Numbered from the stretch's first letter, positions 1-10,082 are shown. The stretch: DNA of 64,000 bases from Corticibacter populi (GCF_004217315.1 NZ_SGWR01000002.1:798414-862413); one strand, 5' to 3'. Numbers and translations: made by a program. The notes: a model not told the origin generated them from the sequence alone.

Positions 1-747
1 ATGGTGCACATGGAGTCGTTCGCAGCGCGCTACCCCTCGCAGCTCTCCGGCGGCCAGCAGCAGCGCATTGCGCTGGCACGTGCCCTGGTCTTCAAGCCGC
101 AACTGGTGCTGATGGACGAGCCGCTGGGCGCGCTCGACAAGCAGTTGCGCGAACACATGCAGATCGAACTCAAGGCCTTGCACCAGCAACTGGGCATGAC
201 CTTCGTCTACGTCACGCACGACCAGAACGAGGCGCTGACCATGAGCGACCGCGTGGCCGTGTTCGAGCAGGGCGTGATCCAGCAGCTCGCGCCTGTGGAC
301 CAGCTCTACGAAGCCCCGGACAACCTGTTCGTGGCCGGCTTCATCGGCGACAGCAACCGCTTGAGCGGTCAGCTGCGCGCCGGTGCTCCGGATCAGGCCG
401 GCCAGACCGCTCTTTGCACCCTGGCGCTGCCCGATGGCCAGGCCATTCTGGGCCAGGCCATCGGCAAGACGGCGGCAGGGCAGGAGGCCACCGCCAGCAT
501 CCGGCCCGAGCGCATGCGCCTGCTCGATCCGGCCGAGGCCGCCCCGGCCGCCGGCAGCCTGCTGCGCGGACGCGCCGCCGGGCTGATCTACTTCGGCGAC
601 CACGTGCGCCTGCAATGCGAATTCGCGCAGCAGCCTCACCAGTGCTTCGTCAAGGTGCCGCTGGGCACGCCGGCACTGCGGCACATCACGCCCGGCGATG
701 CCGTCACGCTGGCCTTCGAGCCCGAGCATCTGCGCGTCTACGCCTGA
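1..747 (+). CDS. ABC transporter ATP-binding subunit, PotA-like (5' end outside window)
   Basis: This is the C-terminal part of an ABC ATPase that would energise the importer encoded just downstream. The Walker A half lies before base 1, so the ATG at base 1 is only an internal methionine. Visible motifs are the ABC signature [15 protein letters not shown] (residues 15-29), Walker [12 protein letters not shown] (36-46) and the H-loop histidine in VTHDQNEA (about 71-78). A TOBE-like C-terminal region (about 155-245) follows, with the SIRPERMRL motif typical of PotA/FbpC-class subunits. The binding-protein gene starts 52 bases after the stop. The order ATPase, binding protein, permease, permease fits a polyamine/opine-type uptake system. 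The exact substrate cannot be read from sequence. Confidence 0.93.
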   Translation: MVHMESFAARYPSQLSGGQQQRIALARALVFKPQLVLMDEPLGALDKQLREHMQIELKALHQQLGMTFVYVTHDQNEALTMSDRVAVFEQGVIQQLAPVDQLYEAPDNLFVAGFIGDSNRLSGQLRAGAPDQAGQTALCTLALPDGQAILGQAIGKTAAGQEATASIRPERMRLLDPAEAAPAAGSLLRGRAAGLIYFGDHVRLQCEFAQQPHQCFVKVPLGTPALRHITPGDAVTLAFEPEHLRVYA

Positions 748-799
748 AACCGTCCCCCCCCTGTTTTTCTCCCATCCACCACTTCCCGAGAGGTTCTCC

Positions 800-1843
800 A
801 TGGCCACTTCCCATTTCGTGCGCAAGCTCAGCATCCTGTCTGCCACCGCCCTGTTCTCCATGGGCGCGGCAGCCAAGGACCTCACGGTCGTCAACTTCGG
901 TGGCGCCAATGGCAACGCCCAGAAGACGGCCTATTTCGAGACCTTCGAGAAAGCCAGCGGCAACCCCATCATCGGCGTCGAATACAACGGCGAGCAGGCC
1001 CGCGTCAAGGCCATGGTCGAGACCGGCCGCGTGACCTGGGACGTGGTCGAGGTCGAGACAGGCGATCTCACGCGCGGCTGTGACGAGGGGCTCTACGAGA
1101 AGATCGACTGGTCGCGCGTCGTCCCCGAGGATGCGCTGATTCCCGAAGCCGTGACCGAGTGCGGCGTCGGTGCCTTCGTCTGGTCCACCGTGCTGGCCTA
1201 TGACAGCAACAAGCTCAAGACCACGCCAACGGGCTGGGCCGACTTCTGGGACGTGGAAAAATTCCCCGGCAAGCGCGGCATGCGCAAGCAGGCGCTCTAC
1301 AACCTGGAGTTCGCGCTGATGGCCGACGGCGTACCGGCCAAGGACGTCTATGGCGTGCTGGCCACCAAGGAGGGCGTGGACCGCGCCTTCAAGAAGCTCG
1401 ACGAGATCAAGCCGCACATCCAGTGGTGGGAAGCGGGCGCGCAGCCGCCGCAGTTCCTGGTGGCGGGCGACGTGGTCATGTCCACCGCCTTCAATGGCCG
1501 CATCGACGCCGCCAAGCGCGAGGGCCAGCCCCTCAACGTGGTGTGGAACGGCGGCATCTACGACCTCGACTACTGGGTCATCCCCAAGGGCACGCCCAAC
1601 AAGGACCTGGCCTACGACTTCATCAAGCACGCCAGCGGCGCCGACACCCAGGCGGTGTATGCGCAGCACATCGCCTACGGTCCGGTCAACCTCGAAGCGC
1701 TCAAGGCACTGGACGCCAAGACCGCTGCCGACCTGCCCAGCACCCCGGAAAACGCCGCCGTCGGCGTGCTGATGAACGGCGAATTCTGGACCGACCACGG
1801 CGAGGAGCTGCAACAGCGCTTTACCGCCTGGTCCGCACGCTGA
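800..1843 (+). CDS. Periplasmic substrate-binding protein, PotD-like
   Basis: This is a 347-residue periplasmic binding protein for the ABC importer around it. It begins with a classical signal peptide (hydrophobic LSILSATALFSMGAAA, cleavage after about residue 25). The mature part has the KDLTVVNFGG start and the later YDLDYWVIPKG segment common in the PotD/spermidine-putrescine class. The start is the ATG preceded by GAGAGGTTCTCC. An upstream in-frame start at 698 would overlap the ATPase gene and put the signal peptide 34 residues inside the protein. Binding proteins of this class deliver polyamines or related cations to the permeases, but the ligand here is an inference from family only. 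Confidence 0.9.
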   Translation: MATSHFVRKLSILSATALFSMGAAAKDLTVVNFGGANGNAQKTAYFETFEKASGNPIIGVEYNGEQARVKAMVETGRVTWDVVEVETGDLTRGCDEGLYEKIDWSRVVPEDALIPEAVTECGVGAFVWSTVLAYDSNKLKTTPTGWADFWDVEKFPGKRGMRKQALYNLEFALMADGVPAKDVYGVLATKEGVDRAFKKLDEIKPHIQWWEAGAQPPQFLVAGDVVMSTAFNGRIDAAKREGQPLNVVWNGGIYDLDYWVIPKGTPNKDLAYDFIKHASGADTQAVYAQHIAYGPVNLEALKALDAKTAADLPSTPENAAVGVLMNGEFWTDHGEELQQRFTAWSAR

Positions 1844-1880
1844 CCCCCGGCATCGCCCTCCCATACCAGCAGAGACCGCC

Positions 1881-3140
1881 ATGCACACCGAGGCCATTCT
1901 TCCCCCCCAGGCCATACCGGCCGAGGACGCGCGACGCCTGCGCCGTGAGCTGCGCCACGCCGAATGGCGCAAGAAGGCCCAGGCACTGGCGCTGATCGCA
2001 CCGCTGGCGCTCTTCCTGTTCGCGGTGTTCCTGGTGCCGATCGCGCTGTTGCTGCAGCGCTCGGTGGACAGTCCCGAAGTGCACGATGCCCTGCCGCAAA
2101 CCGTCGAGGCGCTGACAGGCTGGGACCGCCGGGCATTGCCCGCCGATGCCGCCTATGCCGCGCTGGCTGCCGACCTGCAGCACCTGACGTCCGGCGATGG
2201 CAACGCCGGCAACCTGGCGCGGCGCCTGAACAACGAGATCAGCGGCTACCGCTCGCTGATCACCAGGACCGCCCGCGCCCTGCCGCTCGAAGGCCCTCCG
2301 CGCGAGGCGCTGATCGCGCTCGATGCGCGCTGGGGCGAGCTGCCCTACTGGCAGGCCATCGCCAAGAACGGCGCGCCCTACACTCCCTTCTTCCTGCTGG
2401 CCGCACTCGACCTGCAGCAGGACAACTTCGGCAAGATCGAGGCGGCCGATCCGGACGCGGCCATCTACCGCGCCATCCTGGGGCGCACCCTGTGGATCGG
2501 CGTGGTCGCCACGCTGATCACGCTGGCGGTGGCCTTTCCGCTCGCCTACTGGGCCTCGACGCTGTCCGCGCGCAGCGCCAACCTGGTGATGATCGGCGTG
2601 CTGATCCCGTTCTGGACCTCGGTGCTGGTGCGCATCGCCGCCTGGATCGTGCTGCTGCAGCAAAACGGCCTGATCAACTCGGCGCTGCTGGCCAGCGGCA
2701 TCATCGACTCGCCGCTGGCGCTGCTGTTCAACCGCACCGGCGTCTACATCTCGATGGTGCACATCATGCTGCCCTTCATGATCCTGCCGCTCTACAGCGT
2801 CATGAAGGCCATCCCGCCAAGCTACGTGCGCGCCGCCATCTCGCTGGGCAGTCATCCCTTCGCCGCCTTCTGGCGCGTCTACATCCCGCAGACCTACGCT
2901 GGCGTGGCCGCGGGCGTGCTGCTGGTGTTCATCACCACCATCGGCTACTACATCACCCCCGCGCTGCTGGGTGGCCCGGGCGACCAGATGGTGAGCTACT
3001 ACATCGCCTACTTCACCAACACCGTGGTCAACTGGGGCATGGCCTGCGCCCTGGGCGCGCTGCTGCTGGCGGCCACGCTGGTGCTGTATGCCGTCTACCA
3101 GCGCGTCGCCAGGCCCGGCGCGGCCGCGACGGTCCGCTGA
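1881..3140 (+). CDS. ABC transporter permease, PotB-like, with a long loop after TM1
   Basis: This is a 419-residue inner-membrane permease of the binding-protein-dependent importer. TM1 is near residues 33-58. A long polar segment of about 130 residues follows before TM2 (near 200), then further helices and the EAA-type cytoplasmic loop around AAISLGSHPFAAFWRVYIPQ (about 315-335). Classical PotB permeases are about 280 residues, so the extra length is essentially the first loop, which should face the periplasm. The gene follows the binding protein by 37 bases and is followed after 12 bases by the second permease. It would form the translocation pore with the 3153-3989 product. Confidence 0.92.
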   Translation: MHTEAILPPQAIPAEDARRLRRELRHAEWRKKAQALALIAPLALFLFAVFLVPIALLLQRSVDSPEVHDALPQTVEALTGWDRRALPADAAYAALAADLQHLTSGDGNAGNLARRLNNEISGYRSLITRTARALPLEGPPREALIALDARWGELPYWQAIAKNGAPYTPFFLLAALDLQQDNFGKIEAADPDAAIYRAILGRTLWIGVVATLITLAVAFPLAYWASTLSARSANLVMIGVLIPFWTSVLVRIAAWIVLLQQNGLINSALLASGIIDSPLALLFNRTGVYISMVHIMLPFMILPLYSVMKAIPPSYVRAAISLGSHPFAAFWRVYIPQTYAGVAAGVLLVFITTIGYYITPALLGGPGDQMVSYYIAYFTNTVVNWGMACALGALLLAATLVLYAVYQRVARPGAAATVR

Positions 3141-3152
3141 GGAGGAACCCCC

Positions 3153-3989
3153 ATGAACCGCCTGCTGCCCACCTTTCCGCCCTACACCTCGTGGCCGGAG
3201 CGCCTCTGGTACTTCGCGCTGCGCGGCATTTGCGCGCTGGTGCTGCTGTTCCTGATCCTGCCGATCCTGGCGATCATCCCGCTGTCTTTTTCCAGCGGCA
3301 GCTTCCTGGCCTACCCGATGCCGGGCTTCTCGCTGCGCTGGTACGAGAACCTGCTGGGCGCGCCCGAATGGCTGCGTGCGGCCAAGAACAGCTTCATCAT
3401 CGCGCCGGCGGCCACGCTGATCGCCACCGTGCTCGGCACGCTGGCGGCCACGGGCCTGGCCAAGGCCGAGTTCCGCGGCAAGGGCCTCTTGATGGCGGTG
3501 CTGATCTCGCCGATGGTGGTGCCCGTCATCGTCGTCGGCGTGGGCATGTACCTGTTCTTCGCACCGCTGGGCCTGGCCGACAGCTACACCGGGCTGATCC
3601 TGGCGCATGCGGCGCTGGGCGCCCCTTTCGTGCTGACCACCGTGCTGGCGACGCTGCAGGGCTTCAACCACAACCTGGTGCGCGCCAGCCTCTCGCTGGG
3701 CGCGGGCCGGCTGACCACCTTCTTTCGCGTCACGCTGCCGCTGATCGCGCCGGGCGTGATCTCGGGCGCGCTGTTCGCCTTTGCCGTCTCGTTCGACGAA
3801 GTGGTGGTCACGCTGTTTCTCGCCGGCGCCGAACAGGTCACGCTGCCGCGCCAGATGTTCACCGGCATCCGCGAGAACATCAGCCCGACCATCGCTGCCC
3901 TCGCCACCATCCTGATCGTGCTCTCGACCAGCCTGCTGCTGGTGCTCGAATGGCTGCGCGGGCGCCTGGCGCGCCGGCTCAAGGCCTGA
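3153..3989 (+). CDS. ABC transporter permease, PotC-like
   Basis: This is a 278-residue inner-membrane permease that pairs with the PotB-like permease upstream. Six hydrophobic helices are visible, starting with ICALVLLFLILPILAIIPLS (about 29-48). The conserved EAA loop lies near RASLSLGAGRLTTFFRVTLP (about 177-196). GAGGAACCCCC precedes the ATG and supports this start. It is the last gene of the PotABCD-like operon. A strong inverted repeat at 3997-4023 lies between its stop and the convergent porin gene and probably ends transcription. Length and helix number are normal for PotC. Confidence 0.92.
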   Translation: MNRLLPTFPPYTSWPERLWYFALRGICALVLLFLILPILAIIPLSFSSGSFLAYPMPGFSLRWYENLLGAPEWLRAAKNSFIIAPAATLIATVLGTLAATGLAKAEFRGKGLLMAVLISPMVVPVIVVGVGMYLFFAPLGLADSYTGLILAHAALGAPFVLTTVLATLQGFNHNLVRASLSLGAGRLTTFFRVTLPLIAPGVISGALFAFAVSFDEVVVTLFLAGAEQVTLPRQMFTGIRENISPTIAALATILIVLSTSLLLVLEWLRGRLARRLKA

Positions 3990-3996
3990 CCAGTCA

Positions 3997-4023
3997 AACG
4001 GGACAGCGATCCGCTGTCCCGTT
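3997..4023. terminator. Bidirectional terminator-like hairpin
   Basis: A perfect 12-bp stem (AACGGGACAGCG / CGCTGTCCCGTT) with a 3-base loop sits between two convergent genes, 8 bases after the potC-like stop and 45 bases after the porin stop. There is no long U-tract on the plus side. On the minus strand the stem is followed by GTTT-like sequence only. Terminator function is inferred from position and symmetry. Confidence 0.6.
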
Positions 4024-4067
4024 CATCCCGCGCACCTTGGCGGGCAAGCCTCCCGGAAGCTCAGGCC

Positions 4068-5078
4068 TCAAAAGGCGTGCCGGATGCCAAACGAGTAGCC
4101 CTGCTCCTTGCCGGATTCGGAATACTTCGTGTGGTTGAAGTTCACGAACAGCGCCGTCTGTTTGGACAGTGCGTAGGTGCCGAACAACTCATAGGACTTG
4201 CTGGTGCCATCGACCAGCGCCAGCACGTCCGCGTCGGTGTTGTAGCCAGCCTGCGCGCCGACCCGGAAATTGCCCAATGGCACGGCCACACCGGCCGTAT
4301 AACCCTTGCCCAGCGTGCTGTGCGCCATGCGGTTGTAGCTGGCGCTGACCTCGGCCGGCCCGAAGTCGTAGCGCGCGGCCAATGCGTAGGCCACGCGGTT
4401 GTCATCGCCGCCCTTACCTTCCACCGTCGCACCCAGCATCAAGGCCTCATGACGATACATGGCGGCGGCCTGGATCAGCGTGCGTGCCTCGCCCATGCCG
4501 TGCCAGAGGGTCGACTGGCCGGAACTGTCGCTGATGTCATCCTTCAGGGCCACGCCGACGCGGGCCTGGAAGCCGCCGACCTCCGGCGTGATGTACTGGA
4601 ACTGCCCGGCCCCGCCGATCGGGCTGTCGTAGTTGAACCAGGAAATCAGGCCCGCCTTGTAATAGGCGGAAAACGAGGTCGTGCCATTGATGTCGAACCA
4701 GAACGTGGTGTCATCCACCACGGTGAACATGCGGCCCAGGCGCACTTCGCCGAAGGTGCCCGACAGGCCGACCCAGGACGCGCGCGAGAAATAGGGCGTG
4801 GCCGCCTCACCCGTGGTCGGCGTCAGACCCGCCTCGTACTGGAAGTTGACCTTGGTGCCGCCGCCCAGGTCTTCCGAGCCCTTGATGCCCCAGCGCGAGG
4901 CGAGATCGGGATTGCGCAGGAACATCAGGCCTTCGCTGGTCGACGGGCCCGACAGCGGCGTGAACTTGGTGCCACCAAGCCCGACATCGATGAGGCCGTA
5001 CAACTGCACGGACGACTGCGCAAAGGCGCAGGAAGAGCAGGTCAGCAGGGCTGCCAGGGGAATTGCAAAGGGTTTCAT
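4068..5078 (-). CDS. Outer-membrane porin (Gram-negative porin family)
   Basis: This is a 336-residue general diffusion porin of the Burkholderiales OmpC-like family, expected to form a trimeric beta-barrel. The N-terminus is a signal peptide (MKPFAIPLAALLTCSSCAFA, cleaved before QSS), followed by the diagnostic VQLYGLIDVGL first strand. The last residue is Phe (IRHAF), as needed for BAM-dependent assembly. The start is set by AAGGAG about 8 bases before the ATG at 5078. An upstream in-frame start at 5201 would add about 41 residues that spoil the signal peptide. The gene is monocistronic and converges on the PotABCD-like operon. Confidence 0.95.
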   Translation of the reverse strand: MKPFAIPLAALLTCSSCAFAQSSVQLYGLIDVGLGGTKFTPLSGPSTSEGLMFLRNPDLASRWGIKGSEDLGGGTKVNFQYEAGLTPTTGEAATPYFSRASWVGLSGTFGEVRLGRMFTVVDDTTFWFDINGTTSFSAYYKAGLISWFNYDSPIGGAGQFQYITPEVGGFQARVGVALKDDISDSSGQSTLWHGMGEARTLIQAAAMYRHEALMLGATVEGKGGDDNRVAYALAARYDFGPAEVSASYNRMAHSTLGKGYTAGVAVPLGNFRVGAQAGYNTDADVLALVDGTSKSYELFGTYALSKQTALFVNFNHTKYSESGKEQGYSFGIRHAF

Positions 5079-5240
5079 CGCTCGGGCTCCTTGAGACAGG
5101 GTGGACAGGGGTGGGACAAACAGGAAAGAAGGGAGAAGCCGACACGCAGGCAACAGCACACCATGGCAGGTGCAGGCACCGGCCAGACAGACCACCGGCA
5201 CCGGACCGATCCGGTCACCGGGAAGAGAGCGAGGGACCGT

Positions 5241-5807
5241 TCAGCCGCTCACGCCGATTTCGTGGTAGCGGCGATCGAAATACACCAGGCTGCCCGTGCC
5301 AGCGCCAAGCTCCACCGCCAGCACCTGGCAGAACAGCACCTCGTGGGTGCCGATGCAGGTACGGCTGGTGACACGGCAGTCGAACGAGACAGCAGCCTGC
5401 GCCAGGATGGGCGCGCCCGAAGCGGCCGTCTTCCAGTCACAGGCGGCAAAGCGCTGTGCCATCGGCGTCTTGCCGCCAAAGAGGTTGGAGAGGTGCTGGT
5501 GCCCCGGCCCCAGTGTGTTGACGCACAGCGCCTGGTTGTCACGAAACGCCGGGTAGACCGAGGCACTGCGGTTGAGGCAGACCAGCAGGGTGGGAGGCGT
5601 ATCGGTGACGCTGCTCACGGCAGAAGCGGTGAAGCCGGCACGCCCGCCCGGACCATCGGTGGTGATGATGTTGACGGCAGCGCCAAGCCTGGCCATGGCA
5701 TTGCGGTAGTCCTCCCGGGACAGCCCGCCGACGGGCGGCGGCATGGTGGCGATGGACAGGGCCGCATGGCGGCTGTCATCCACATGGAGATTCTGGGCAA
5801 CGGACAT
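5241..5807 (-). CDS. rutF: RutF-like flavin reductase
   Basis: This is a 188-residue flavin reductase-domain protein, the last gene of the rut operon. RutF supplies reduced FMN to the RutA monooxygenase that opens the uracil/thymine ring. The fold is seen from [22 protein letters not shown] (residues about 31-50) through [20 protein letters not shown] (about 60-79) to [11 protein letters not shown] near the C-terminus, all typical of the HpaC/RutF family. GGAGG upstream of the ATG at 5807 decides the start. Although it lies in the rut cluster, a generic flavin reductase of another monooxygenase could look the same, so rutF rests partly on context. Confidence 0.9.
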   Translation of the reverse strand: MSVAQNLHVDDSRHAALSIATMPPPVGGLSREDYRNAMARLGAAVNIITTDGPGGRAGFTASAVSSVTDTPPTLLVCLNRSASVYPAFRDNQALCVNTLGPGHQHLSNLFGGKTPMAQRFAACDWKTAASGAPILAQAAVSFDCRVTSRTCIGTHEVLFCQVLAVELGAGTGSLVYFDRRYHEIGVSG

Positions 5808-5882
5808 GAAATCCTCCGGAAGGATCGGGTCGGGAGCGGGAACGGCACGACAGGGGCACGGCAAGGACTGGCGCGGCAACCT

Positions 5883-6677
5883 TCAGGGCTGCGCCAGGCC
5901 CTGCAGATAGTCGATCAACTGGGCATTGAAGCTGCCGCTGTCGGTGACGCTGTTGGCATGTCCGCCATGCGGCATCAGCGCCAGCGTGGCATGGGGCAGG
6001 CCATCGGCCAGCTGGCGCGAGCGCGTCCATGGCACCAGGACGTCATCCATCGTGGCCATGACCAGCGCGGGCGCGGCAATGTCCGGCAGGCGCTGCACCA
6101 CATCGAATGCCGACAGCGCCGCGATGCGTGCCTTCATGGTGGCCGCGCCAGGAAAATGCTGCAGCGCATGTTCGACTTCCGCCTGCACCTGGTCGGCGTG
6201 TTCCGCACTCCAGGCGGCCGGGTACAGAAAAATCGGTTGGGCCTCGACATAGGCCCGCGGTCCGACGGCATCGAGCAGCGCCAGTCGCGCCTTGAAGCAG
6301 CGCGCCGAGTGCGGGTTGGGCCCCGCCCAGGCATTAACCAGCACCAGGCTGGCGATGCGGTCGGGCGCCTGCAAAGCCAGTTGCAGGCCCACCAGCCCAC
6401 CCAGCGCATGGCCGACCAGATGGCATTGGGACACCTGCGCGGCGTCCAGCACCGCCAGGACATCGGCTGCCATGTCCTCGATGCGGTAGTCCTGTGGCAG
6501 CTCGGCGCGGCTGCGGCCGGTGCCGCGCTGGTCGTAGGTGATGACTTCGAAGCCGGCCTGCCGCAGGGGCTCGATCTGCGTGCCCCAGAAACCGGCCACG
6601 CCCCCCAGGCCCGAGGCCAGCAGCACCGTGCCGCGGCGCGGCGCCGCAGGCGGATGGATGTCGTAAGCGGGCACCAT
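5883..6677 (-). CDS. rutD: RutD-like aminoacrylate hydrolase (alpha/beta hydrolase)
   Basis: This is a 264-residue alpha/beta-hydrolase. In the Rut pathway RutD helps convert aminoacrylate to malonic semialdehyde and ammonia. The oxyanion region is LLASGLGGVAGFW (about 19-31). The nucleophile-elbow position reads VGHALGG (88-94), so the usual catalytic Ser of GxSxG is replaced. As I recall the E. coli RutD sequence, it has the same GHALG signature, which supports RutD over a generic esterase. A late GGHANSVTD motif carries the candidate His. The start at 6677 is 4 bases after the rutC stop, so the genes are translationally close. Confidence 0.92.
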   Translation of the reverse strand: MVPAYDIHPPAAPRRGTVLLASGLGGVAGFWGTQIEPLRQAGFEVITYDQRGTGRSRAELPQDYRIEDMAADVLAVLDAAQVSQCHLVGHALGGLVGLQLALQAPDRIASLVLVNAWAGPNPHSARCFKARLALLDAVGPRAYVEAQPIFLYPAAWSAEHADQVQAEVEHALQHFPGAATMKARIAALSAFDVVQRLPDIAAPALVMATMDDVLVPWTRSRQLADGLPHATLALMPHGGHANSVTDSGSFNAQLIDYLQGLAQP

Positions 6678-6681
6678 CGGT

Positions 6682-7074
6682 TCAGCCCTTGGTCCCGACG
6701 TGGGCGATGGTGGCGATCTCCACCAGCGCATCGGGCTTGACGAGGCCGCACTGGATGCAATAGCGCGCGGGCTTGTCACCGGGGAAGAATTCGGCATACA
6801 CCGCGTTGACGGCTGCGTAGTTGGCCCAGTCGGTGATGAAGATCGAGTTGAAGGTGACATCGGCCATGGTGCCGCCTGCCGCCGTGATGACGCCCTGGAT
6901 GGTCTCCAGCACATGGCGCGCCTGCGCCGCCGGATCGCCCGGGTGGACGACGTTGTTGTCTTTGTCGAATGGCAGGGTGCCGGAGACATAGACCACGCCG
7001 TCGGCCAGCGTGCCCGGCACGAAAGGAGCGATGGGGGTGCCGGTTCCCGGCGGGATGATGACTTGCTTGGGCAT
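6682..7074 (-). CDS. rutC: RutC-like Rid/YjgF family protein
   Basis: This is a 130-residue member of the Rid (YjgF/YER057c/UK114) family. RutC acts on the ureidoacrylate/aminoacrylate peracid steps of pyrimidine ring catabolism. Family hallmarks are the early [20 protein letters not shown] region, the [19 protein letters not shown] segment (about 47-65) and the conserved Arg-Cys region [10 protein letters not shown] near residue 105. The start is the ATG at 7074. Upstream in-frame sequence has no ribosome-binding site and no family similarity. The position between rutB and rutD matches the canonical rutABCD order. Confidence 0.93.
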   Translation of the reverse strand: MPKQVIIPPGTGTPIAPFVPGTLADGVVYVSGTLPFDKDNNVVHPGDPAAQARHVLETIQGVITAAGGTMADVTFNSIFITDWANYAAVNAVYAEFFPGDKPARYCIQCGLVKPDALVEIATIAHVGTKG

Positions 7075-7151
7075 GGACAGACTCCGTGATGGCAGTGAAT
7101 GAATGAAAAGTGGTGAACAGGCCGGGACAGATGGATGCGGGCGCTGCGGGT

Positions 7152-7910
<759 letters not shown>

Positions 7911-7920
7911 GCGTGTCCCC

Positions 7921-9033
7921 TCAGGCCGCCGATGCGACGGCCACCGCCCGGGATGGCACGGGGGAGTCGGCACCGACCCGGCTGCGCATCAGCGGCTGGA
8001 TGCGTTCGCCAAAGTTGCGCACGCCAGCGACGAAGTCATCGAAGGTGAGCAGCACACCCTCGGTGCCGGGCACCTCGGCCATTTCATCGAGCATGCGTGC
8101 CACACTCGCATAGGACCCCACCAGTGTTCCCATGTTGATGTTAACGGCCGACGTGGGATCGGCCATCTGGCGCACATTCGTGTCGCTACCCGAGCGCGTG
8201 TCGGCCGCGCCCTGCTCGCCCAGCCAGGCAATGGCCACCTGGTCGGCACCGGCCTTGTAATGCTCCCACTTGGCACGGGCGGCCTCATCGGTTTCGTCGG
8301 CGATCACCATCATCAACACGAAGGTCGTGACGTGCCGGCCGGTCTGGGCCGTGGCCGCAATCAGCTTCTCGGCGGCGGGCGCGAAGGCCTTGGGCGTATT
8401 GACTCCCTTGCCAAAGGCGAAGTTGTAGTCCGCATACTTGGCCGAGAACGCCATGCCCGCGTCGCTCTGGCCCGCGCAGATGACCTTCATTGGCACCTGC
8501 GGCACGGGTTTGACCTGGCAGTCCTCCATCGTGAAGTGCTCGCCCTTGAAGTCGGAGCGGCCGGTGCCCCACAGGTCGCGCAACACCTGCACATACTCCG
8601 TCAGGTAGTTGTAGCGGGTGGAGAAGAACTCGTCGCCGGGCCACATGCCCATCTGCGAATACTCGGGCCGCTGCCAGCCGGTGACCAGGTTCACGCCGAA
8701 GCGCCCGTTGGAGATGGAGTCGATGGTCGCGGCCATGCGGGCCACGATGGCCGGCGACATGACCAGCGACGCCGCCGTGCCATACAGCTTGATCTTGCTG
8801 GTCACGGCCGCCAGCCCGGCCATCAGCGTGAACGACTCCAGGTTGTAGTCCCAGAATTCCGTCTTGCCGCCAAAGCCGCGCAGCTTGATCATCGACAGCG
8901 CAAAATCCAGGCCGTAATGCTCGGCCGCCAGCACGATCTCCTTGTTGAGCGCAAAGCTGGGCTTGTATTGCGGCGCATTCTCCGACAGAAGCCAACCGTT
9001 GTTACCGATGGGGATGAAGACACCAACTTTCAT
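7921..9033 (-). CDS. rutA: Pyrimidine monooxygenase RutA
   Basis: This is a 370-residue flavin-dependent monooxygenase of the luciferase-like family. RutA opens the uracil or thymine ring between N3 and C4 using FMN supplied by RutF. The protein begins [14 protein letters not shown], typical of RutA. It carries [23 protein letters not shown]-like blocks and the flavin-binding [16 protein letters not shown] region (about 115-130). It is the first gene of rutABCDF. A sigma-54-like promoter sits at 9082-9098 and a 17-bp palindrome at 9157-9173. The operon lacks a nearby rutG uracil permease and rutE, so uptake and the last step must be supplied elsewhere. Confidence 0.96.
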   Translation of the reverse strand: MKVGVFIPIGNNGWLLSENAPQYKPSFALNKEIVLAAEHYGLDFALSMIKLRGFGGKTEFWDYNLESFTLMAGLAAVTSKIKLYGTAASLVMSPAIVARMAATIDSISNGRFGVNLVTGWQRPEYSQMGMWPGDEFFSTRYNYLTEYVQVLRDLWGTGRSDFKGEHFTMEDCQVKPVPQVPMKVICAGQSDAGMAFSAKYADYNFAFGKGVNTPKAFAPAAEKLIAATAQTGRHVTTFVLMMVIADETDEAARAKWEHYKAGADQVAIAWLGEQGAADTRSGSDTNVRQMADPTSAVNINMGTLVGSYASVARMLDEMAEVPGTEGVLLTFDDFVAGVRNFGERIQPLMRSRVGADSPVPSRAVAVASAA

Positions 9034-9081
9034 ACCTGCCTGTCCTGACTAAGATGTGAAGGATCCGTATGGCAGGCCTAA

Positions 9082-9098
9082 AGCAATTCAGATGCCAG
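9082..9098 (-). promoter_or_regulatory. Candidate sigma-54 promoter for rutABCDF
   Basis: Read on the minus strand the 17 bases are CTGGCATCTGAATTGCT. They have GG and GC separated by exactly 10 bases, and 11 of 14 informative positions match YTGGCACGRNNNTTGCW. The expected start of transcription lies near 9071, about 38 bases before the rutA ATG. The rut operon of E. coli is known to be nitrogen-regulated through NtrC, which fits. The call is pattern-based. Confidence 0.55.
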
Positions 9099-9101
9099 TT
9101 T

Positions 9102-9173
9102 TTTTATTAAATAAAATCAATATGTTAATTATTCATTCCGTTTATTTTTTACCAAATGATCCATTCTGGATCA
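9102..9173. promoter_or_regulatory. AT-rich rutA-rutR intergenic operators
   Basis: Two symmetrical sites lie in an unusually AT-rich stretch. The first is TTTTATT-A-AATAAAA at 9102-9116. The second is TGATCCA-TTC-TGGATCA at 9157-9173. The second resembles a spaced RutR box (E. coli consensus TTGACCA-NN-TGGTCAA) but has a 3-base spacer, and it partly matches an NtrC-type site. Its centre is about 94 bases upstream of the predicted rutA start of transcription, an enhancer-like distance, and it also precedes the divergent regulator gene. Confidence 0.5.
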
Positions 9174-9314
9174 CTCAGTTCCAAAAGCAGCCTCCAACTG
9201 GTGCGGGCATCGCCCAAGCCTGGGGCGGCCCGCATCCACCTGGGGCCGGCCTGTTTGTCGTATCCTCCCCATACAAGAGATAGAGACGCTCCCCCGCCGA
9301 GGATCACAACACCT

Positions 9315-10082
9315 ATGAGAAAACGCACCCAGCAGGCCGAAGATTTTCCCGAGCAGCGCACCCCATCGAGTCGCCCGGCGGCGACGCCTGGTCGTGCCAG
9401 CACCGAATCGGCCCGCGCCGCAAGTTCGCGCCGACGCCAGCGCAAGGTCGAGGAAAAGCGCAGAGCCATCACGGAGGCCGCGCTCGATCAGTTCTCCCGC
9501 TTTGGCCTGCATGGCACCAGCCTGGACCAGATCGCCACGCTCGCGGACGTCTCGAAGACCAACCTGCTCTACTACTTTTCCAACAAGGAAGACCTGTACG
9601 TCAAGGTGCTGCATGAGCACCTGACGTGGTGGCTGGTGCCACTGGAGGGCTTCAGCGACGAACAGGATCCGCAGCAGGTGGTGGGCGACTACATCCGCCG
9701 CAAGCTGGAAGCCTCGCGCGATCAGCCCCAGGCCTCACGCCTGTTCTGCCTGGAGATGATCCAGGGCGCGCCGCTGCTCTCGCCGATCCTGGTCAGCGAG
9801 CTCAATGACCTGGTCCGGCGCAAGGCCACCGTCATCCGCAACTGGGTCGAACGAGGGGCCATGGCCCCGGTGGACCCATACCATTTCATCTTCGCCCTGT
9901 GGGCCACCACCCAGCATTACGCCGACTTTGCGGTGCAGGTCGAGGCCGTGACCGGGCGCACCCTGCAGGATGCCGACTTCTTCGAGGAAACCGTGCAGAA
10001 CGTGCAGCGCATCGTGCTCCACGGTGCCCTTGCCAACACCCCGGTGGGGCCGGCCATGCTCGATCAGGCTGGCGCCGGCTGA
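9315..10082 (+). CDS. rutR: TetR-family regulator, RutR-like
   Basis: This is a 255-residue TetR-family repressor. The helix-turn-helix is in the block from RRAITEAALDQFSRFGLHGTS to VSKTNLLYYFSNKEDLYVKV (about 51-97). The YYFSNKEDLY motif is characteristic of RutR. E. coli RutR binds uracil/thymine and controls rut and other pyrimidine and nitrogen genes. This protein carries an extra N-terminal extension of about 45 basic, Arg/Pro-rich residues ahead of the HTH. The start at 9315 is chosen for GAGGA 11 bases upstream. An in-frame start at 9156 would run through the operator region. It is divergent from rutA, and its last 19 bases overlap the 3' end of the convergent pucR-like gene. Confidence 0.88.
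   Translation: MRKRTQQAEDFPEQRTPSSRPAATPGRASTESARAASSRRRQRKVEEKRRAITEAALDQFSRFGLHGTSLDQIATLADVSKTNLLYYFSNKEDLYVKVLHEHLTWWLVPLEGFSDEQDPQQVVGDYIRRKLEASRDQPQASRLFCLEMIQGAPLLSPILVSELNDLVRRKATVIRNWVERGAMAPVDPYHFIFALWATTQHYADFAVQVEAVTGRTLQDADFFEETVQNVQRIVLHGALANTPVGPAMLDQAGAG

Noticed and set aside
704-3671. Long antisense reading frames (422 and 616 codons) over the PotABCD-like operon
   Set aside because: They are open only because of strong third-position GC bias, have no ribosome-binding sites and encode low-complexity His/Arg/Gln-rich sequence unlike any family.
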